A stretch of 64,000 bases of DNA. Origin: an uncultured Caryophanales bacterium (GTDB lineage: Bacteria > Bacillota_I > Bacilli_A > RFN20 > CAG-826). The translations under genes were made by a program, and so were the position numbers. Below are positions 54,290-63,133 of this stretch, one piece after another. Where the stretch lies: assembly GCA_905197045.1 (NCBI GenBank), contig CAJJXG010000001.1:62001-126000 (forward strand). Direction: 5' to 3'. The notes under the pieces are model-generated. The model searched no databases. It was not told the origin of the DNA and saw only the letters and a program-made list of their open reading frames with translations. Within the stretch, counting starts at the first letter, position 1, and the number at the start of each line of letters is the position of its first letter.

Positions 54290-54916
54290 ATGTTTATTAC
54301 TTTTGAAGGACCAGATGGTGCAGGTAAATCCACTATTATTAAATTAGTTCACGAAAAATTACTTCAAGATGGTTTCAATATTGTTTTAACACGCGAACCT
54401 GGTGGCACTCCTATTGCTGAAAAAATTAGAGATATTATCTTAGATAACTCCAATCAGGCTCTTGATGCTAGAACTGAGGCTTTACTTTATGCAGCCAGTC
54501 GTCGCCAACACCTTGTCGAAAAAATTTGGCCTGCTTTAAAAGAGGGTAAAATTGTTCTTTGCGATCGCTTTTTGGATTCAAGTCTTGCTTATCAAGGTGG
54601 TGGCAGAAATTTGGGCGTTAAAAACGTTTTAAATATCAATCTTTTTGCTACAGAAAATACTTATCCTGATTTAACGTTATTTTTTGACGTTTCTCCAGAA
54701 GTCGGCTTAGCTCGTGTAAGCAAAGACAAAAAACGTGTCGCCGACCGTTTAGATAACGAAAACGAAAACTTCCACGATAAAGTTTATAAAACCTTTAAGG
54801 AAATTGTTGAGCAAAACAAAAATAGAATTGTTGTCATCGACGCATCAAAATCAATTGATGAAGTTGTTGAAACAATTTATAAAATCATCAAAGAAAGATT
54901 AAATGGATTACATTAA
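54290..54916 (+). CDS. tmk: Thymidylate kinase
   Basis: This 208-residue kinase phosphorylates dTMP to dTDP. It has a P-loop FEGPDGAGKSTI at the start, the TREPGGTPI segment, DRFLDSSLAYQGGGR near residue 92, and a lid region near 145. GGGGAAAG precedes the ATG. It overlaps holB by 14 nt. If the ThyX-like gene at 35.4 kb is active, this enzyme would act directly after it. Confidence 0.96.
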   Translation: MFITFEGPDGAGKSTIIKLVHEKLLQDGFNIVLTREPGGTPIAEKIRDIILDNSNQALDARTEALLYAASRRQHLVEKIWPALKEGKIVLCDRFLDSSLAYQGGGRNLGVKNVLNINLFATENTYPDLTLFFDVSPEVGLARVSKDKKRVADRLDNENENFHDKVYKTFKEIVEQNKNRIVVIDASKSIDEVVETIYKIIKERLNGLH

Positions 54917-55874
54917 TTACCTTAAAACATATCAACATGTCCCTTTCAAAATTTTTGAAAATGCATTTAAGCATCACAAAATTTTTCATGCATATCTTTT
55001 AGTTGGTGAAAAAGGTACTCCTCTTTTAAACATCGCTAAGTTTTTAGCCGCTAGTTTAATTGATCCTCAAAGCTCACCTTTTGCTGACTCAAACTCATTA
55101 GTTTATCATAGAGTTTTTGAAGAAAATTATGTAGATTTGCGAGTTTTTGATACAACTAAGGGCTCAATTAAAATTGATCAAATAAGAAATTTAGAGACAG
55201 ACTTCTCCAAAACTGGATCAGAAAAATATTCAAAAAAGGTTTATATAATAAATCTTGTTGAAAATCTAAGTTTAGATGCAACTAATGCTCTTTTAAAATT
55301 TTTGGAAGAACCTCTTCCTGATACTTATGCTTTTTTAACAACAGAAAACGACAAAAGAATTCTTCCAACAATTTTAAGTAGAGTTCAAACTATTCATTTT
55401 TCTCTTTTGCCTCAAGAAGATTTAATCCAACAAGCTTTATCTGAAGGCGTTGAGGAAGAAAAAGCAGAAATACTATCTTTCTTTTTTAATGATTCTGAAT
55501 TAATTAAAGAAAATGAGAATAATTCTAAAATTAATAAGATTATAGAATTAAGTTTAACGACTATATCTTTTACTAATTCTTATCCAGAATTATTAAATTA
55601 TTTATTGAATACTGTTTTTAAAACTATTAAAGAAAAAGAAGATTATCGTCTATTTTATGATGTTTTTATCATTCTTTTCAAAGAAGCGATAAAAGTAAAA
55701 TATAAAGACCAAACAGTCCTCACAAAATATGATAAAATACTAAATAAGTTAATATCTTTAAACGAAATTGAAGACAAAGTTTTGACATTAATGGATGCTA
55801 GAAACGAAATCAATTTTAATTTAAATTTAAGTTTATTAACATACTCTACTTTTAATAAAATTTTTGGAAATTAA
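54903..55874 (+). CDS. holB: DNA polymerase III subunit delta'
   Basis: This 323-residue clamp-loader subunit is of the AAA+ fold. The P-loop is degenerate (LVGEKGTPLLNIA), as expected for delta', and the LLKFLEEPLPDTYAFL and TILSRVQTIHF segments are conserved. It lacks the zinc cysteines seen in DnaX. It sits between tmk and yaaT as in B. subtilis. Confidence 0.93.
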   Translation: MDYINYLKTYQHVPFKIFENAFKHHKIFHAYLLVGEKGTPLLNIAKFLAASLIDPQSSPFADSNSLVYHRVFEENYVDLRVFDTTKGSIKIDQIRNLETDFSKTGSEKYSKKVYIINLVENLSLDATNALLKFLEEPLPDTYAFLTTENDKRILPTILSRVQTIHFSLLPQEDLIQQALSEGVEEEKAEILSFFFNDSELIKENENNSKINKIIELSLTTISFTNSYPELLNYLLNTVFKTIKEKEDYRLFYDVFIILFKEAIKVKYKDQTVLTKYDKILNKLISLNEIEDKVLTLMDARNEINFNLNLSLLTYSTFNKIFGN

Positions 55875-55875
55875 T

Positions 55876-56733
55876 ATGAATTATTGTATAAGTGTTAAAT
55901 TTGATGAATCTAAAAAGATGTATTACTTTCAAACTGATGATGAAAGTATCTCTTTGCATGATTTTGTTGTTGTCGAAACTATTGTCGGCAAAGAACTTGG
56001 CGAAGTAGTCTCTGGCAAACTCGATTTAGCTAAACTTAATTTTGATAAAGAAATTAAACCAATTTTAAGAAAAGCTACAAAAAAAGATATTCAAATATTC
56101 AAAGAAAACAAAATTAATGCTAAAAAAGCTGGTGAAACATTTGAAAAATTAACTAAAGAATTGAATTTAGATATGCGTTTAATTAAAAGTGAATATACTT
56201 TAGACAAAGAGAAAGTTTTATTTACTTATTACAGTGAAGATAGGGTTGATTTTAGGGAATTACTCAAAAAACTCGCTTCAATTTTAAAGTGCCGTATTGA
56301 GTTAAAACAAATTACCGCTAGAGAAAGAGCTGCTTTAATTGGAGGATATGGGGTTTGTGGTCTTCCACTTTGCTGCTCTTATATGTATTCAAACCAAGAA
56401 GGTATTTCTTTAAACAAGGCTAAAAATCAAATGCTCACTATAAACATTCCAAAACTTAGTGGAGTTTGTGGTAAATTAATGTGCTGTCTCAAATATGAGG
56501 ACGACTTTTATACTGAAGCTAAAAAAGATTTTCCGCCTATCAATACTACTTTTAAATATAACGGTGAAGAATATAAGGTTTCAAGCTATAACGTTTTAAC
56601 AAAAATTATAAAATGTGTTGGTCAAGAAAACGTTGAATTTTTACCACTCGACGAAGTTCAAAAATACGTCAAACAAAGCGGAAAGCTTCCTCAAAAGAAA
56701 CAACCAATAAAACCACAAAACAAAAATGCCTAA
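55876..56733 (+). CDS. yaaT: YaaT/RicT, PSP1-domain protein
   Basis: This 285-residue protein has the PSP1 domain (about residues 60-150) and a conserved cysteine-rich part (YGVCGLPLCCSYM and GVCGKLMCCLKYE). In B. subtilis RicT (YaaT) forms an iron-sulfur complex with RicA and RicF that affects RNase Y, competence and sporulation; whether the partners exist here is unknown. The start is the ATG 1 nt after the holB stop with GGAAA upstream; an in-frame TTG 12 nt earlier is less likely. Confidence 0.94.
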   Translation: MNYCISVKFDESKKMYYFQTDDESISLHDFVVVETIVGKELGEVVSGKLDLAKLNFDKEIKPILRKATKKDIQIFKENKINAKKAGETFEKLTKELNLDMRLIKSEYTLDKEKVLFTYYSEDRVDFRELLKKLASILKCRIELKQITARERAALIGGYGVCGLPLCCSYMYSNQEGISLNKAKNQMLTINIPKLSGVCGKLMCCLKYEDDFYTEAKKDFPPINTTFKYNGEEYKVSSYNVLTKIIKCVGQENVEFLPLDEVQKYVKQSGKLPQKKQPIKPQNKNA

Positions 56734-57544
56734 TACATTATATTTAGTTGCTTCACCAATCGGAAATTTAAATGATGTATCTCCTCGCGTAAAGGAAGTT
56801 TTAAATTTTGTTTCTTTTGTTGCTTGTGAAGATACCAGAAACACATCTAAACTTTTAAGTCTTATTGGTATTAAAAAACCTTGTATTTCGTGTCATGAAC
56901 ATAATGAAAAATCAGAAAGCGAAAAAATCATTAATCGAATTAAAAATGGTGAAGATGTAGCTTATTTAAGTGATGCCGGTTATCCTTGTATAAGCGATCC
57001 TGGTTTTATTCTTTCTAAATTATGTATAGAAAATAATATTAAAGTTGTTCCAATTAGCGGCCCTAATGCTGCTTTAATGGCTTTAATTGCTAGTGGTTTA
57101 GATACTAACCATTTCATGTTTTATGGCTTCTTAGATGCAAAGATTTCAAAAAAAGAGGCGGAAATTGCAGGCTTTTTGGATTTTCCTTACACAATTTTAC
57201 TATATGAAGCACCACATCGAATAAATGAAACTTTAACTTCTTTATATAAAATTTTAGGTAACAGAAAAATAGTTATTGCTCGCGAATTAACTAAACTATA
57301 CGAAGAATTTATTCGAAGTGATTTAAAAACACTTTGTGAAGAAAAGCGTGAATTTAAAGGTGAGCTCGTTCTTGTTTTAGAAGGAAATAGTAAAACAAAT
57401 AATCAAGAAATAAACGAAGAGATGATATTAAAAGCTAATAAATTATTAAAACTAGGTTATTCCAAAAAAGACGTTGCTTCTATTTTATCTGAACTTTTTG
57501 ATATTAATAAAAATAAACTATATAAAGAATTAATCAAAAACTAG
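56726..57544 (+). CDS. rsmI: 16S rRNA (cytidine-2'-O)-methyltransferase RsmI
   Basis: This 272-residue enzyme methylates C1402 of 16S rRNA. The family's tetrapyrrole-methylase fold begins LYLVASPIGNLNDVSPR, with ACEDTRNTSKLL, YLSDAGYPCISDPG and VVPISGPNAALMALIASGL following. It overlaps yaaT by 8 nt. It is the last gene of the cluster; its stop overlaps the convergent MFS-GH2 gene by 4 nt and no terminator is seen. Confidence 0.96.
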   Translation: MPNTLYLVASPIGNLNDVSPRVKEVLNFVSFVACEDTRNTSKLLSLIGIKKPCISCHEHNEKSESEKIINRIKNGEDVAYLSDAGYPCISDPGFILSKLCIENNIKVVPISGPNAALMALIASGLDTNHFMFYGFLDAKISKKEAEIAGFLDFPYTILLYEAPHRINETLTSLYKILGNRKIVIARELTKLYEEFIRSDLKTLCEEKREFKGELVLVLEGNSKTNNQEINEEMILKANKLLKLGYSKKDVASILSELFDINKNKLYKELIKN

Positions 57545-60500
57545 TCATTATGTTTTTCGATTAGATAATTGTATTTTTTAATAACTTCAGGGTCTATTTT
57601 TAAAACTTTTCTATCAAAAGTATAAATACCATTATATTCAGTTTCACAATCAGCAAGTTGAGTATAAATTATGCCTTTTAAAATGCCTTCATCTACTAAA
57701 TTCACAAGTTTTTTGTATAACTTTTCATAGTGAGCTGTAAGACTAGTTTTTGTAAAAGACAAGGAATGAGAAAAGCAACCTTTATAAAGAGAATGTCCTT
57801 TTACTTTTAAGCCTCTTCCACCGCATTCAGATAAAATATAAGGTTTATTTTCTTTTTTATCATATCTTTTTCTAGTTTGAAAAATGTATGCATGAATTGA
57901 ATACAAATCTCTTTTATTAGCTATATACCATCCACTTGCTGTGTCGTAGATTCTTGAAGGATCATATTCTTTAGCAATATCATAAATCTCATCAGGTTCA
58001 AATTCTCCCCATCCTTCATTAAATAAGGTGTAACAAATTATTGAAGGATAATTATAAAGCTCAGAAAGTATTTCTTGCATTTCAAGTAAATACATCTTTT
58101 TAGACTTATCATTTTTACGCCCTATTTTTTCTTCATGCATCCAACCAAGTTTATTAAAGAGTTTAATATTAAATCTAGGGAAGGCTATATTGAAGAATTT
58201 ATATTTATATCCACCATTTGGTATATCTTGAATAACAAGCATTCCATATTTATCGCAAAGGTAATAAAAATAATCCATTTCTATTTTGATATGTTTACGT
58301 ATTGTGTTATAGCCTAAACTTTTTAAATTCAAAATATCTTTTTCATAATCTAGTATTGAAGATGGTGTTAATGAGTTTGGATAATAATAACCTTGATCAA
58401 GTAAACCATTTAAAATAACTTCTTTATTGTTTAAATAAATCGCAGAAACTCCATTATTTTCTTTAACTTCAATTTTTCTAAATCCAAAATATGATTTAAT
58501 CTTGTCTTCCTTATAAGTTATTAAAACATCATATAAATAAGGATTTTTATATGACCAACTTATAGGGTTTTCTAAAGTTATTAAATTCTCTTTGTTAGTT
58601 TCAAGATTATATGTTTTACCATCAATTTCAATTAAAGCTTTTTCAAAAAGAGTGTTGTTAGTCATAACAATGACTCCAACTTGCTTTTCATCATAATGAA
58701 TCTTAAATTTAACGTCACGAATATAATCTTTTTCAACAACTTCCATCCAAACAGGTTTATAAATCCCACTGCTTGAAGAATAAAAACAAGTTCCTGGAGA
58801 TAAGGTTTGTTTTCCTCTTGAATAATAAAGTGCATCGGTAAAATCACGAACTTTAATTATAATTTCATTATTTTCTTTTAAAAAGGAAGTAATATTAACC
58901 GAAGTTTTTGTATAAGCAGAATCATGATAAGTTACAAAATTACCATTAATAAAAAGATCAAAAACTTGGTCGACTCCATCTAGATGTAAAATATAGCGTT
59001 TTGATTTATCTAAATCAGGTAGAGAAAAGTTTTTACGATAAACAAGCAATTCATCAACTTCTAAAAGATGATTAATATTAGAAAATGGCGCTTCGACAGC
59101 ATATGGAACGTTAATTTTTAGATTAAAATCTTTTTCATCTTCTTTTTTAATGATTTTTAAATCCCATTCTCCAGTAAGATTAATAAATGAATCTCTTACG
59201 AGGTTTGGTCTAGGGTATTCTTTAAAAGAAATATGATTAACGTCTCTAATTTCTTTGCCTTCTTTCTTTAAAAGATCGTTAACAAGCGTTCCGTTATTTT
59301 TAGGAATTTTCTTTGTATATTTAAATACGAAAAATAATGGAATTAATACAAGGGCTAATACTCCTAGCGCAACGAGATATCCATAATTAGAAGGTAAGGC
59401 GTTAGGGTAATTAAATTGATCATAATAAATTTCACCATATGTATTGTTAAGCGCGCTTCCAATAAAAGGACCAATACACATAGGCAGAGCTACAACAAAA
59501 ACCATTCTAATTCCCATGAAAATCCCTTCATTTCCCTTAGGAATATAACTTCTAATAAGCGAATTTAAGATGGCCGGAAAACTTACATAACCTAAAATCA
59601 TTATTAATCCACTAATTGCAGTATAGGCAATTCTAAAGGCTTCATTTTCAATATATGGAGCAAAAAACATCATAAATAAACCTATCGCAGTAATTAATAA
59701 TGTTGGAATTAACATTTTTGTTTTGCCTTTTTTATCAGCTCTAAAGCCAATAAAAACACTTAGGACAGAGCCAAATAATAAAGCAATTGCCATAACTATT
59801 GCAAAAGGCGTTAAAAAGGAAGAACCAGTATTTGATATTGCACATGTTCTTTCTACATAAATCATTAAATATGGGAAATAAATCTGAACTGATACATTAA
59901 AAATAAAATAAGCAATTAAGATAATATAAAGAAGTTTATTTTTCTTAATAACCGATGGCTTAAAGCCCTCTATTAATAATGAAAAATAAGGCTCATTCTT
60001 CTTTTCGTTATCTTTTTCTTTTGGAATTAAAAAGAAAGAAATTATTCCAACAACTAAAACGATTCCACCAACTATATAAAAGAATAGATCCCATCTATTT
60101 CCACTAGCCTCAGTTGTTAACCCATTTAAACCAACAAAAATAATAAGCATCGCAACTAAAGGTAAAATTCCTAGAACTCCTTCTACTTTAGCTCTATTTT
60201 TATCATCAATGTTTTTAGTTATGTATGAATTAAAGGCCGCATCATTGCCAGTTGAACCAAAAAAGGTCATTATACAATCTATAACAATAACCATTATTGC
60301 GGCAGTTACTGCACTCATTGCAATAGGAATAATTTCAACAGCGCCGTAAACATTTAATAAGCCAAACGAAGCAGTTGAAACACCCCACAAAATGTATCCA
60401 AGCGATATAAATATTTTTCTTTTTCTTAATTTATCACTTAAACCACCCATAAAAAGGGTTGTTAAAGTTGCAGTCACTGCACTTAATGCAGTAGTAATTG

Positions 60501-60696
60501 AAATTAAGAGATTATAATCGAATTTTTCTGATGTTGGAGCATTGAAATTTAAATAAGCTATATATGTATTTAAGTACATGTTTTCAATTGACCAAGCAAA
60601 TTGCCCTGCTAAACCAATTAAAATAACAATAAGCCACATTCTTAAGCCAACTTTATTGGCTTTTTTAGAACTTAATTCAATTCTTTGCTTCATCAT
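57541..60696 (-). CDS. MFS sugar transporter fused to GH2 glycosidase
   Basis: One uninterrupted frame of 1051 codons encodes two full proteins. Residues 1-460 form a 12-helix major facilitator transporter (GLAGQFAWSIENMYLN start, GGLSDKLRKRK loop), similar to GPH/sucrose-type carriers. A linker (about 460-500) leads to a complete GH2 enzyme (500-1051). It has the sandwich domain (LTGEWDLKI), the immunoglobulin-like domain and the barrel with acid/base Glu894 (TLFNEGWGE) and nucleophile Glu957 (ILSECGG). The GH2 part should face the cytoplasm. The likely role is import and immediate hydrolysis of a beta-glycoside or glucuronide. GGGGGGAAGG precedes tandem ATGs. The start overlaps a PII-like gene by 20 nt. 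Confidence 0.93.
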   Translation of the reverse strand: MMKQRIELSSKKANKVGLRMWLIVILIGLAGQFAWSIENMYLNTYIAYLNFNAPTSEKFDYNLLISITTALSAVTATLTTLFMGGLSDKLRKRKIFISLGYILWGVSTASFGLLNVYGAVEIIPIAMSAVTAAIMVIVIDCIMTFFGSTGNDAAFNSYITKNIDDKNRAKVEGVLGILPLVAMLIIFVGLNGLTTEASGNRWDLFFYIVGGIVLVVGIISFFLIPKEKDNEKKNEPYFSLLIEGFKPSVIKKNKLLYIILIAYFIFNVSVQIYFPYLMIYVERTCAISNTGSSFLTPFAIVMAIALLFGSVLSVFIGFRADKKGKTKMLIPTLLITAIGLFMMFFAPYIENEAFRIAYTAISGLIMILGYVSFPAILNSLIRSYIPKGNEGIFMGIRMVFVVALPMCIGPFIGSALNNTYGEIYYDQFNYPNALPSNYGYLVALGVLALVLIPLFFVFKYTKKIPKNNGTLVNDLLKKEGKEIRDVNHISFKEYPRPNLVRDSFINLTGEWDLKIIKKEDEKDFNLKINVPYAVEAPFSNINHLLEVDELLVYRKNFSLPDLDKSKRYILHLDGVDQVFDLFINGNFVTYHDSAYTKTSVNITSFLKENNEIIIKVRDFTDALYYSRGKQTLSPGTCFYSSSSGIYKPVWMEVVEKDYIRDVKFKIHYDEKQVGVIVMTNNTLFEKALIEIDGKTYNLETNKENLITLENPISWSYKNPYLYDVLITYKEDKIKSYFGFRKIEVKENNGVSAIYLNNKEVILNGLLDQGYYYPNSLTPSSILDYEKDILNLKSLGYNTIRKHIKIEMDYFYYLCDKYGMLVIQDIPNGGYKYKFFNIAFPRFNIKLFNKLGWMHEEKIGRKNDKSKKMYLLEMQEILSELYNYPSIICYTLFNEGWGEFEPDEIYDIAKEYDPSRIYDTASGWYIANKRDLYSIHAYIFQTRKRYDKKENKPYILSECGGRGLKVKGHSLYKGCFSHSLSFTKTSLTAHYEKLYKKLVNLVDEGILKGIIYTQLADCETEYNGIYTFDRKVLKIDPEVIKKYNYLIEKHND

Positions 60697-61042
60697 CCTT
60701 CCCCCCTTCGTTTTCTCTTTCAAATGGAGTAAGGCCAATAACGTCACTTACCTTCACAGAAAAAGCTATTCCGCTTCCTTTTGTATCAAGCCCAACTTCT
60801 TTATAAATATTTAACATGACTTGATCTTTTATTTCTTCATCAACAAGAATAAACACAATTTCTTTTTCGGGTTGAATAACTATTCCAAAAAAAGATCCAA
60901 GTTCTTTATTGCCAGTTCCATGAGCAACAAAAGTTGTTCCTCCTCTAGCACCGCATTGTTTAGCAGCATCCATTACTGCCCCAGTGTAACCTTGATTAAC
61001 GATAACAATTATTAACTCATAATTCTTTTTGTTTTCTTCCAT
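60677..61042 (-). CDS. PII-like signalling protein (second of two)
   Basis: This 121-residue protein has the ferredoxin-like fold of the GlnB/PII family. It starts with a strand (YELIIVIVNQGYTG), then has CGARGGTTFVAHGTG (about residues 33-47, the T-loop/B-loop region), the second strand EIVFILVDEEI and the late GLDTKGSGIAFSVKVSDVIGL. The uridylylated Tyr region of true GlnB is absent. It is a homologue of the upstream PII-like protein. AGGAGG precedes the ATG, which overlaps the upstream gene by 26 nt. PII proteins bind ATP/ADP and control transporters or enzymes; the DUF1538 protein of this operon is the likely target. Confidence 0.88.
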   Translation of the reverse strand: MEENKKNYELIIVIVNQGYTGAVMDAAKQCGARGGTTFVAHGTGNKELGSFFGIVIQPEKEIVFILVDEEIKDQVMLNIYKEVGLDTKGSGIAFSVKVSDVIGLTPFERENEGGKDDEAKN

Positions 61043-61463
61043 TATCGTTCCTCCTTTTGTTTTCTCTGATATTTGCTAAATATTTATAAACCAAAACTCC
61101 TGCTACCGAATCAATATCAACGCAAAAGCTTATTCCTTTATATTTTTTATTTGCATAAAATCTTGTAGAAACAATTTTCTTTAATTCTTCTATATCGCTT
61201 TCTTTTACTAAAGACAAAACTATATCTTTTTTTGTTTCCCCAATTCCAAGAATTTCATAAATTTCTTTTGTTGCGGTGCCTGTGCCAAAAACTTTAAATG
61301 AAGCAGCCACTTTTTTCTTTTCAAATTCACGCACAAAAAAGTCACCTTGACCACGATCGATAATAATAACCATTATCTTTAGTTTGGCTATCTCATAATC
61401 CTTATCATAATTTGCGGAGCCTTCTTTGACTTCTATTTCTTCCTTTTTCTTTTTAAAAAACAT
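61017..61463 (-). CDS. PII-like signalling protein (first of two)
   Basis: This 148-residue PII-fold protein has a longer charged N-terminus (MFFKKKKEEIEVKEG). Its core is KLKIMVIIIDRGQGDFFV, KVFGTGTATKEI, DIVLSLVKESDI and KGISFCVDIDSVAGV. Compared with its neighbour, the GG(T) loop is replaced by VAASFKVFGTGT, so the two are diverged paralogues. A basic C-terminal tail (RENKRRNDNGRK) follows. AGGTAGAAAG precedes the ATG, 8 nt after the DUF1538 gene. Confidence 0.85.
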   Translation of the reverse strand: MFFKKKKEEIEVKEGSANYDKDYEIAKLKIMVIIIDRGQGDFFVREFEKKKVAASFKVFGTGTATKEIYEILGIGETKKDIVLSLVKESDIEELKKIVSTRFYANKKYKGISFCVDIDSVAGVLVYKYLANIRENKRRNDNGRKQKEL

Positions 61464-61471
61464 CTTTCTAC

Positions 61472-63010
61472 CTACATATGAATAATTTGTGCGTCGTTAG
61501 TTTCTTTAACTTTCTTTTGAACCATCTTATGCTTAAGACGGATTTTAATTGTTGCTTGAAGTCCTAGTAATTGAATACAAATTACAGGTACAGCACTAAT
61601 TAAGCCAATTACACCAAATCCGCTATTTTCGCCAACTATACTTGCTATGCCCATGACAAAAGGCAAAACAAAGCAAGAAGACATCGTGCCGCTTGCTACT
61701 CCTCCAGAGTCAAAAGCAATCGCTGTATAAATATCTGGTACTGCAAAAGATAAAGAAATCCCAAGTAAATAAAGAGGGACATAATAATATACAATCGAAA
61801 AATTCCCAAATAATTCTCTTACAACTTCTAAAACTATTGCTAAAGCAACTCCAAGACAAAGAGTAATTAACATTTTATTTTTTGAAATTGTGCCGCCGCT
61901 TATCTCTTCAACTTGTTGATTCAATATATGAACACCAGGTTCAACCAAAACAACAGCAAAACCAATTACAATAGCTAAAATTATAAGAAGATAGTTATAA
62001 CTACCGCCATGAATTGGATTTCCTAAATTATTCCCTAAAGAAAAACCTACTGGAATAAGACCAAATTTTGCTGCAACAAGAAAAATAGTTAATCCGCAAT
62101 AGGTATAAATAAAACCTAAAACAATCTTAATCAATTCTTTTAGCGGTAGCTTAATATAAATGAATTGATAAATTATGAAAAAGACAAAAATTGGAACAAT
62201 TGCAAGTAAAACCTCTAGGCATGTTGAAGATAAAACTTCAACAAAAGGGGAATCGACATCAATTGTATTTTTAAGTTGGCTAAAGTCAGTAAAACTACTC
62301 AAGCTCAAAAATAAGATCATTGTTGTAATTAATGGTCCAATTGAGCATATGCCAGTAATACCGAAAGAATCGCTTAATGCGTTTTTACCGCCTCTAACAG
62401 TTGCTACGCCAGCTCCAAAAGTAAGTAAAAATGGAACAGTTACAGGTCCGGTAGTAACTCCACCAGAATCAAAAGCAATAGAAATAATTGCTTCTCCATT
62501 TTTCCCATCAAGCAAGCAGCCTAAGGCAAAAACTATAAAATAGAAAAATATTAACCATATTTTTAAGTTTTGCTGAAAGATAATTCTTAATAAGCCAATA
62601 ACTAAAAATATTCCAACTCCTACACCAATAAAAATCTTTAAAATCCACGGATTAATGTAAGATGATAATAAATCACCTAAGACTGTAAGATCAGGTTCAG
62701 CAATAGTAATCATTAAACCTAATAAAAAAGAAATGACTACCATAAAAATGATAGATTGCTTTTTGGTGAGGCTAGAGCCGATATATTGGCCAACCTTACT
62801 CATTGATATTTCACTACCAAAAGAAAACATGGCCATCCCTAAAATCAAAAAGATTAAACAAACCAAAAAGGTGATAAGCATGCTCACCGAAATGGTTTCT
62901 GAAGGCATTAAAAAAGAGTATTGTAATCCAAAAATCACAACAACAATTAGGGAAATAGGCACGACACTAATGGCGGCCTCAAGCAATTTTTGACCGGCAT
63001 CTTTAAACAT
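61472..63010 (-). CDS. DUF1538 membrane protein, putative transporter
   Basis: This 512-residue protein has about twelve hydrophobic segments. It is an internal duplication: AEPDLTVLG and IAFDSGGVTTGPVTVPF in the first half correspond to VEPGVHILN and IAFDSGGVASGTMSSCF in the second. This is the DUF1538 pattern. The substrate is unknown. Such genes are commonly found beside PII-like genes, and here two follow. The start is the ATG at 63008-63010: the TATAAT box (63017-63022) ends only 6 nt upstream, so transcription should begin at or next to the A of ATG, and there is no ribosome binding site. A TTG 18 nt upstream lies in the promoter and is rejected. Confidence 0.88.
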   Translation of the reverse strand: MFKDAGQKLLEAAISVVPISLIVVVIFGLQYSFLMPSETISVSMLITFLVCLIFLILGMAMFSFGSEISMSKVGQYIGSSLTKKQSIIFMVVISFLLGLMITIAEPDLTVLGDLLSSYINPWILKIFIGVGVGIFLVIGLLRIIFQQNLKIWLIFFYFIVFALGCLLDGKNGEAIISIAFDSGGVTTGPVTVPFLLTFGAGVATVRGGKNALSDSFGITGICSIGPLITTMILFLSLSSFTDFSQLKNTIDVDSPFVEVLSSTCLEVLLAIVPIFVFFIIYQFIYIKLPLKELIKIVLGFIYTYCGLTIFLVAAKFGLIPVGFSLGNNLGNPIHGGSYNYLLIILAIVIGFAVVLVEPGVHILNQQVEEISGGTISKNKMLITLCLGVALAIVLEVVRELFGNFSIVYYYVPLYLLGISLSFAVPDIYTAIAFDSGGVASGTMSSCFVLPFVMGIASIVGENSGFGVIGLISAVPVICIQLLGLQATIKIRLKHKMVQKKVKETNDAQIIHM

Positions 63011-63016
63011 ATTTTT

Positions 63017-63022
63017 ATTATA
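63017..63022 (-). promoter_or_regulatory. -10 box of the DUF1538-PII-MFS-GH2 operon
   Basis: TATAAT ends 6 nt before the DUF1538 ATG, implying a leaderless mRNA. Confidence 0.5.
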
Positions 63023-63133
63023 ATTCAATTAGAAACATTTTTATATAAAAAGTTTCTGCAAATTTATGATAAATTTTTAAAATACTCAGCAAAAACGCAT
63101 TATTTTACAAAATTTTTAAAGAGTAAAATAATT

